A DNA stretch of 64,000 nucleotides, from assembly GCA_013398615.1 (NCBI GenBank), contig VZSR01003816.1:13051711-13115710 (forward strand), written 5' to 3'. The translations under genes and the position numbers were made by a program. Under the pieces are notes generated by a model. That model was given only the letters and a program-made list of their open reading frames with translations, had not been told where the DNA came from and did not search any database. Origin of the DNA: Brachypodius melanocephalos (lineage: Eukaryota > Chordata > Aves > Passeriformes > Pycnonotidae). Below are positions 35,701-45,500 of the stretch, one piece after another. How positions within the stretch are numbered: position 1 is the stretch's first letter; the number at the start of each line of letters is the position of its first letter.

Positions 35701-38700
35701 AGGTTTGAGTGCCCAAGAGTGCTCTTTTCTAGTAGGTTCTCAGGCACATAAACATCATGTCATGGCATAAGGACTCCCCAGACCATCTTCAGCGCAAATC
35801 TGTTTGGTATAAGCAGCTGCTCTCATGCAAGCTCAGCTAGTGTAGTGCTGCTCTTTACAGGATTGGATGACTGGTGTTGTCTTGGGCTGCGTGGGCTTAA
35901 ATGTGTTTCTAATGTGTGTGTCAAATAATTACCTGTTGCACAGACTGCCAACCTGGCTGAAGCCAATGCTTCCGAGGAGGATAAAATAAAAGCTATGATG
36001 ACACAGTCTGGCCATGAATATGATCCAGTCAAGTAAGTATTGCTAATGTGAAACTTGTTCTTTGAAGTTGATGTAAACATTGTAGAGATGTTTTTTTTCA
36101 AACAAGAGAGACACATTAATCTCTTTTCTTTTTTTTCCCCAAAAAACTTGTAGTTACATGAAGAAACCTGTGGGGCCACCTCCACCCTCCTATACCTGCT
36201 TCCGCTGTGGCAAACCTGGGCACTACATAAAGAACTGTCCAACAAATGGGGTAAGACCTGGGAGACTTAGGGGTGCTCAGTTTTTAATTTTTATCTGGAA
36301 AGTTACATAACAAATGTGAATACTCATTGTAAGAATTGTGTCTTTTGGTGTGAGACACAGAGGTTACATGGCAGTGTTGCAGAAGCCTTTGGATTCAAGA
36401 AAAATCTGGAATTGTAAATTTTTTGCTAGGTCAGAGGCACTAAATATTCCCATAGATCTTTCTCTGTGAACCCCTGGGTATAACTTGATGTATCTCAAGA
36501 TAAGTTTCTCCAAGCCCTGAATCCAGCTCCCTCTGAATTGTCCTTTGGAGGAGGAGCAGGTCTGGGGGATTTCACCCTTAAGGAACGGGTAGTTAAGCCA
36601 AAGAATGTCAGTGAGTTCAAAATATTGCTCTGGCCTCTGGAACACTCTGGCTGCATTAGTTTAGAGAAAAGAGTATTTTAGTCCAAAAACCCTTACACTA
36701 GGTAAGAGGAAAGGGTTAAAGGGTTTTGCTTAAAATAATCACTGAAATCTCATTTTCATTGTGGGCCTTGAGATATGTGTACATTTCTTAACAGGACAAA
36801 AATTTCGAGTCTGTTCCCAGAATTAAAAAAAGCACAGGAATTCCAAGAAGTTTTATGATGGAGGTGACGGACCCCAACACAAAGGGTGCCATGCTGACCA
36901 ACACTGGGAAATACGCAATTCCAACCATAGATGCGTGAGTATGCGATTGGCTGGACTGATCCAAAAAGGGAATGGAAGGAACCAGGTGGAAATGCACGAG
37001 TGGTGCTGCAGCCACAATGGCCAGTATCTGGAATTATGGGGAGAAGGCATTGGCACTGGATCTCAGCTTTAAAATCCATGCTGCTGCCTGACATTAAAAT
37101 GAGGGTCCTGCTCCTCACTGCCCTGGGAGCTGGTTAAACATGGGATATGCTGAGACTATTTCTGCAGAACGATTTCAGCAGCATTTGTAATTGGGATTGT
37201 TCTCTCTGGGAGATCATTTTGCTTCTAGTTTGTCTTTCAAAGATTTCATGTAAAATGTAATAAAGCAGCTGTTGGACTGTGACTCCCTCCCTCAGATGTG
37301 AAGCAGGCTCAAGTTTTCCTGTTGCCATAAACTAGGAAAACACTTGTGTGTGCTGAGCACAGTGGCTGTTCTAAAATACACTTGGTAGCCCTTCTAATTT
37401 TCTCTCCTGAATGTCCTTTTTTTGGAAGCAGTAACACAGACTTCTTTCAGTTAGAAAATATAATTACTGGGGGACGAGCTTTATCCTGAGCCTCCAATTT
37501 ACATTTAGCCTCTGGCAAGGGAGAGCTGGGATTCATTTCACCTGATATGAGCTGTCAAATAGTTTTCTAGTCTGAACTGATTTCTTAGTTGATCCGATGA
37601 ATGGGATACTTCTGCAGGAGAATTCGTCCTTCCCTCCCTGTTCTTGTGTTAGGGCTATAGAAAAGCAGTTCAAACTAAACAGCTGTGTTCAGGAAGGCCA
37701 ATGGAGAGGGAGAAGAATTCCACATACTATCTTTCTTTGATAAGATTCTAGGCTTGGAAGAGTTTTCCCTTACATTTCTTTCTTTTGTTTTCCCCATGCT
37801 ACTTCCAGGGAAGCTTATGCTATAGGAAAGAAGGAAAAGCCTCCCTTCCTACCTGAGGAGCCGTCATCCTCCTCAGAAGAAGATGATCCTATTCCAGATG
37901 AGCTGTTGTGTCTCATTTGTAAGGATATAATGACGGATGCGGTTGTTATTCCCTGCTGTGGAAACAGTTACTGTGATGAATGTAAGTGTTGCTGCCAGGT
38001 TTGTTAATTCCAAACATCAAATTTGATCTTCTGAGAGCAGAAATAGGAGATAAGGAAATTTCTGTGTTAGTTCTGTTGAATACTTCAGCATGTCCTGAAC
38101 AGAGAAAGACTCTTCTTTTGTAGATGAGGCAGAAAGCTTTTTTCCCTCCTTATGTTTCTAGTTAAATCCTCTGTACCTGCAGAAGGAAGAGGATGAGGGG
38201 AGTGCATATTAGTGCAGGTGGTTACAGTATTAGATATCAAATGTATTTGTTTTGTCCACAGCCCTTTCTCTCACACAGAATTACATCTCCAACTTTGGGC
38301 ACTTACTGCCCAAAGAACTGACATTGAGGCATTTCATCCACATTCGTCCCTAGAGCTAGTTAAAACCTTCAGAACTCAACCTCCTCATGGTTTTTTGAAA
38401 TGTGTTGTATTCATTAACATGGAACGTCTTGCTGTACTAGCGTGGAAAAAAGACCAGTTGAGATGTCACATGCCAGTCTGCTCTGCATCTTTACATATTA
38501 CCACAGTGAAGTATTGACCCTCTGCTGTATGCTAGAAAGTGTTGTAGAATTTCAGAATGGTTTGGAAGGAACCTTAAAGCTCATTTCATTCCAGCCTGCC
38601 TGCCACGGGCAAGGAGGCCTTCTACTAGCCCAGGTTGCTCCAAGCCTCATCCAAACTGGTCTTGAACACTTCCAGGGATGCCACAACTTCTCTGGGCAAC

Positions 38701-39465
38701 CTGTTCCTCTGCCAGTTTCTTGCACTATAGAACATTTACAGCTTCATGCCTTCCATTCAAGACTGTATTTCCCCATTAATCATATGCTTGTTTTTGTAAT
38801 TAATGAGAACCAAAAGAGTTTACTTAGTTTGGCTATAGACTACTTTAATATTTTAATTATTTGTAGGTATTAGAACAGCACTCCTGGAGTCTGAGGAACA
38901 CACATGCCCTACCTGCCATCAGACAGATGTTTCTCCTGATGCTTTAATCGCTAACAAGTTCCTGCGCCAGGTAATGTGGTGACTTTAGCCTGAACTCTGT
39001 TACAAAAATCTATTTGTAAAGAGCTGAAAGGTACGAAAATATTAATTTAGATCTCCTTAAGCAAGGCTGAACTCAAGAAGCCTAAGTTTACTTTTCAAAT
39101 ACGCTATCTGTTTTTACAGAAGCCTACGGCTCATTAGAGACAATCTGGCAAATTCAGGACATACTTGTGTTTAATGGAATGTCCTCACTTTCAAATTGGG
39201 TGTTAACAGCAAAGTACTTTTAATCCAGAGACTCTGAGGTACCAGTCATGGATACCAGAGTTTCATGGGATGTGTTCATAGCCATGTGTTGGTTGGTTTA
39301 GGATGAATAGCACTTACAGGGACACACAGTGATCTTCCTGTAGGGATGCTTTTATTCATATTTCTACTGAAGTTTATTGTCACCTTTTCAAACATGTTTC
39401 CCTATATCTAGGCTGTCAACAACTTCAAAAATGAAACTGGTTACACAAAAAGGCTCCGTAAGATC

Positions 39466-39500
<35 letters not shown>

Positions 39501-42500
39501 GCTGCCGCCACCACCACCGCCACCACCACCGCCGCTGATGCGACAAACGATAACGCGCACCCTGCAGCCGCTGATGCGGCCGGCCCTGGCCCGGCAGCAG
39601 GACCCGCTCATGATCCCACTGGCCTCTCTGGCCTCCCGCTCCGCCCTCTCCTCCCTGGGCCCCGGGCCGTCCATGGCAGCTGGGCTGCCAGTCAATCCGT
39701 CTTCTGTGGTTGTCTCTGATCTCCCTCCAGCTGTGTCCCTCTCTCTCCGTGGGGAAAAGCCAGATGGACCTTTTCGGTAAGGCGATCTGGAGATCAACAG
39801 CAATGCAAAAGAAATCAAAATGCTTAGCTTAGATTTTTCTTGAGCTTTGCAGCTAGCATGCTATGTATCATTAGTGAGAGCTGCAGGTCACTGAGGAAGT
39901 TGTGGTTCTGTTTTTACTTGGAATGAAGACACTTCAGTAAGTAGAACATGCACCTCATGCAAGAATTTTCTTAGCAGTATTTCTGTTTGGTTCCCTTACC
40001 AGTCCCTCAGCACAGGTTTGCCCTGAAGGAGGGGCTGGTTTTGATTTAAGTGGCCAGCCATTCCTAAAGTAGCCATTTAGTTCCATCAGATGTTAGTTTA
40101 ATTTAATTTAATTAATTTTATTAATTTCTCATTAATACTGAGGAAATAATATTTTCATAAAAAAAAAATCTGTACCAGTGTTTAGGGTTACGTTCTTTAA
40201 CCCTGCTGGTCTTGGATGCACAGAAGCAGTGTGCCCAGAGGGCTGCCAGGCTCAGCTGTGCCATCAGTACAAGGATCATGATTCAGAGGAGCACAGAAAC
40301 ATTTTCTAATGGAATTTCAATTCTTGCATCTTCCAGAGCTGAGGCTCAGTGCATGGGTTATAAGGATTCTCATCCTTTCAAGTGCTGCTTAATCAAATAT
40401 TTTTCTAGAGAGCTTCCTCTCTAAGTGCCAATATCCAAACAGACTCCTCAGCAGTGCTTCCTCTGGAGCCTGCCAACTTCACAGGTGTCAATCTAGTGAA
40501 GATTATTTTTAAATATTTTTTTCATTTAGAGAAATCAGTCTTTTCTCACCTTGGACTTTATATTTTAAAATATGTATTATATTTCACTCCAAAGCAGCGT
40601 TTCAATAATAAAAATGTGTTGTTTTTGCAGTGATGCTGATGCTGTTTTGCCTCCTGCTCTGATGACTGCTGCTGAGCTTTCCAAATCTTCCCCATTGTCA
40701 ATCAGCAGTTTGTTGGAAGAGAAGGTAAATTTTATTTCAACACATACAATGATTCTTATGTTCTAGTAGAGCTTAGTTTGTGACTGTTTGCATTTATTCC
40801 CAAGGGCTATCAGGTTCCTGTACTGAGACAACCAGCGATACCAAGTCTTCTGGGCCCTCAAGGACAATCAATACCCACAACTGGTAAGAAACTAAAACTT
40901 TAGAATCTTGTCAAAAAAATTGTCTTCAGATACTTACTGTGATTTCTTTTTCCGTCCCCGCTGCAAAAGGTCATCCAATGAGAGCTGGTGCACTTCGCAG
41001 GCCAGGCTGGGAACTGTAAGTATTCAAAAGAAATTTAATGTATTACTAGTTGTAACTGGTTAAATTAATCTGTAAAACCTCACTTAGACAACAGCTGATT
41101 TATAATGAAATAATAGTTGTGGAGAATTCAAGTGGTAATTAATTTTCAAGTGGCTTAATTTAAATTAGCTTTAACAAAGGGGACCTGTACTTACAGTAAG
41201 ATTATTGAAAAATACAACTTCAGTACATAATTGAAAAGAAGATTCTGAATAATGAACACTTTTTGGGAAACCTAAATTACATCTAAAAATTAAATGTAAT
41301 TAAAAGATCAGATGGAAAAGCACCCTTTTGATTGCTGACTGAATAGGGCTGAAGAAATTGATTTCCCAGTAGGAATCACCCTCCAACATTCTTTCTTTAA
41401 CAACTTATTTGATACTGGTTGAGCAAATTATTGAAAAATTAGAGGCCATTATTTTTATGACAGTTTTGTATTTCTGTAGTTTAGTCATTGCAAATCACCA
41501 AGCTGCTTTTTCTTATTGGAGAGAGGAGCCTATTTATCTGTTATCGCAGTGTCAAATTAGTCCTTCGTTTGTTAGAGATTTGTTATAGCCAGGCTGTAAG
41601 GGTCATTGTTTTTAAAAAGTCTGAAAGAGAAATCAAAACAAAATCCAGAATCCATCCTCAGGTTATCTATAATCTCAAAACCAGTAAACAAGAAAAAAAC
41701 AATTCAGGGACAAGAAGAGGCCAAATACATAATGAGGCAGGAGCTCAGGAAAAAAATGTGGGAGACGTTAGGAGAGGTCTGAGAGGTGAGTTAATTCCTG
41801 CGCAGTGCTTGGAAACTCGGGAGTGCGCAGCTCAAGGTGTGTCCAGGAGGGGCAGAGGAGCAGTGGGTGCTTGGCTCCTGGGAGATGGGGGTCTCATGGC
41901 AGCCTCGCCCACAGCCCCAAAGCTGAGGGTGAGGAGAGAAGGCTGAGGGAGCTGCTGGGGCGAGGATGTGCAAGGCAAGTACGAGGCTCCAGGACTGAGT
42001 GTAGTCTCGAGTGAACAGAAAGCCGGAGACCAGTGAGAACCAGGAGTGCTCCCGCCGTGCTGCTGCTTCGCTTTCCTCTGTACGCTCAGGGCAGGCTGTG
42101 ACAAACAGTGACACGTGTTTTTGGGTTTCTTTAAAGTTCAAATCGAGGACGCCCGCACAGTGACCGTGCCCAAAGGACTCAGGCCCCATCACTGCCAGCA
42201 TCAGCACCAGTCTTTGTGCCTGTGCCTCCACCTCCCTTGTATCCTCCACCACCCCATGCTCTTCCTCTTCCTCCGGGGGTACCACCACCACAGTTTCCTC
42301 CTCAGTTTCCACCTGGGCAGCCTCCATCCGCTGGGTACACTGTCCCCCCTCCCGGATATCCCCCAGCTCCTGCAAACATATCATCAGCTTGGGTCCCAAC
42401 AGCAGTGCCAGCGGCTCATTCAAACACCATCCCAACGACACAAGCACCTCCTCTCTCTAGGGAGGAGTTTTACAGAGAGCAACGGAGGCTTAAAGAGGAG

Positions 42501-45500
42501 TAAGTATTTGGCTCGCTAACGTTGCCTTGTTTTCGTGTCTGTATCGGGGGAGCGTGTTGGACTGCAGTTACACTAAAGTGCATCTGACCTAGCAAAAGTG
42601 ACATAGTGTTTCTTCCAATGTACTTTTTCATTGCAGATGGTAAATATGCAAAGCTAAACCAAGACAAATGTAATTCTAGAACTTTTCCTAAAACTTGTAG
42701 GAACTGTTTTTGCTTAAATAGGATGTTCACCTTTTGCATTGCATGCAGTAAACATTTTCTCATATTGGCCATGTTTTGTTTCTTGATGTCTTTTGTAATA
42801 AAGGTCAAACTATAATTGTAATAAAGGTCAAACTTATTTTAACAGGGAAAAGAAAAAGTCCAAACTTGATGAGTTTACAAATGATTTTGCTAAGGAATTG
42901 ATGGAATATAAAAAGATTCAAAAGGAGCGTAGGCGTTCGTTTTCCAGGTAACTGCTTTACATGTCCGTAATGGAGAAGCAGATTGTCTAGAGGAATCAGG
43001 AGGAGTTCCACTCCACCTCCCTGTCGTTAGATGGATTGGATGATTGAGGGATGAGCAGTGACAAGAGTGTCATACACAGGTTATTGGCTCCAGTGTGGCA
43101 GAGATTGCAGGTGACTGAATTAGCATTGGGCAGCAGGCACGAAAGAGCACTAAAGGTCTGTCTTGCTAAGATGTCTGTGCAGTGGTGTCCTCCACTACTT
43201 GACAGCCCTGAGGAGGCCAGGAACAGAATAGCTGTAAGGCCTGCATTTTCAGTGTCCCACTATTCTGATTGTAGCCAAGCAGTCCAAGCAGTTTGGAAGA
43301 GATAGGTGAGAGAAATTGTCCTCATTTCTGCTTTTGTCCATCTCATGTGGATACATGAGATGTTTGAATCTGGACTGCAGACTGGGGGCTTTCACTTGTT
43401 GGATGACATTCATAAATTTTTCTTGGGAATTAAAAGCTCAGACGTATTTGTAAGGAAATCTGAAATTGGTGAGGGACTTGGATAGGAGGAATGATGCTAA
43501 TGAACATATGAATCATGTGAAATGGTTCATTAAAAAACAGTAGAAGAAAAACCTGAGGGTAGCTGCTGTTTTCTGTCCCCAGAAATCCCTTGGACAGGAG
43601 TAGTTTTAGCAGTGCTGTCAGGAACTTTCCCAGAGTCATGGCACTGGGGCATGTGACTAGACTGAGATTAGAACTTTTCAGATGGGATTTTCCTTGCAAT
43701 GCAGTCACTTGCCTTGGTTAGAGCTGGACGGACGTGCAGGACATTTTTGGGACACCTGCCTGGCAGTGTGGATTCCATAGGCCTGTCTGTGGGTCCTTTG
43801 CAGTGTTAGGATTGTGCATCCTGTCCAAATTCCCAGGAAAGGATGAAGTTAACTAGATCAAACTGGCGTTTTAACATTGAGCTTTGCTGTCTTCAGGCTA
43901 CGTGGTATTTTCTCGGTGTGACTCTGCACTGTAGCCACTCAGATTTGCTCTTCTTGCATCTTACTGCAACAAAAATGATTTGCACTGCATGTGGTTGCCA
44001 AGTAGTGACAAATGTGCGTGTTCCTGTACCAGTAGAGGCCAGTGTAACCACCTGAAATTTGTCTGTAGCTCTGGTAGCTCATGTGATAGAGTGAGTGGAA
44101 GTAGACTGACCCTTCTGTGTGTTCTGACATTAACAAAGCAGCAGCTGTTCTGTCTTGTGAGCAGAAACTTGTATGTGTTATCAAGTTCTTCAATTTGCAG
44201 TAGCTTTATGTCAGCAGCTGAAAGAAGCTTTGACATAAACATGTGGACAGGAAAGAAAAAATAAATGTAGGAGGAAAAGACTTGAGGAGAATGACTGTTT
44301 GGAATTAACTTTGTCTATTTTTTTTGTGTTGTGTTTTTTTAAGGTCCAAGTCTCCCTATAGTGCTTCATCTTACTCTAGAAGCTCGTACACCTACTCCAA
44401 GTCACGCTCAGGTTCGTCGCGCTCCCGTTCCTACTCGCGCTCCTTCAGCCGCTCCCATTCCCGCTCCTACTCGCGGTCGCCGCCATACCAGAGACGAGGC
44501 AAAGGGAAGAGTCGGAATTACCGCTCACGGTCCCGGTCCCATGGCTACCACCGCTCCCGCTCCCGCTCGCCCCCGTACCGGCGCTACCACTCCCGCTCCA
44601 GGTCTCCGGTGTTCCGCGGCCAGTCCCCCACCAAGCGCACGGTCCCACAGAGCGACGCCGAGCGCGAGTATTTCAACCGCTACAGAGAGGTGCCCCCCTA
44701 CGACATGAAGGCTTATTACGGCCGCTCGGTGGACTTCAGAGACCCCTTTGAGAAGGAGAGGTACAGAGAGTGGGAGAGGAACTACAGAGAGTGGTACGAG
44801 AAGTTCTACAAGGGCTATGTGGGTGCTCAGCCACGGCCCCCAGTGAACAGAGAGAACTTCTCTCCGGAAAGGTTTGGCCCACCTGGGACCAGACGAGAGA
44901 ATTCACCGTATGCTCGGGGACGGAGGGAGGAGTATCCCGCTGGGCAGAGCCACAGGAATCGTAATGTAGCTGGAAACTACCCTGAAAAGCCTGGGAGAGA
45001 GAGCCATGGCATCAAAGATCCTACAAAATCAAAAGAGAAGGAGGTGGAAAATCCACTGGGAGATGGCAAAGGCAATAAACATAAAAAACACCGTAAGAGA
45101 AGAAAAGGGGATGAGAATGAAGGATTTCCCAATGTTGAGCTGTTAGAAGGGGTAAGAAAACCAAGAGAGCCAGTTCCAGCAGAAGATGCTAAAACAGACT
45201 CTCTGTTCATGCTGCCAAGCAGGGATGATGCCACCCCTGTAAGGGATGAACCCATGGAAGCAGATTCCATTGCTTTCAAACCCGTGTCTGAAAAGGAGAA
45301 AAAAGAGAAGGATAAGCCAAAAGCAAAGACTGAGAAAACAAAGCGGAAAGTGGAAGCGGCAGCTGCTCCGAAGAAAGACAACGTAGCAAAACCACCTAAA
45401 GCTTCCCAGGAAAAGGTGGACCCCGATCGCGAGAAATCTCCTCGAACAGAACCTCCTGTGAAAAAAGTCAAGGAAGAGCTGCCAAAGACAGACAGTGTTA

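Noticed and set aside
43051..43305. 84-codon open frame in RBBP6 intron 15
   Set aside because: No family resemblance, no splice signals in phase with exon 15 or 16, and a length expected by chance.
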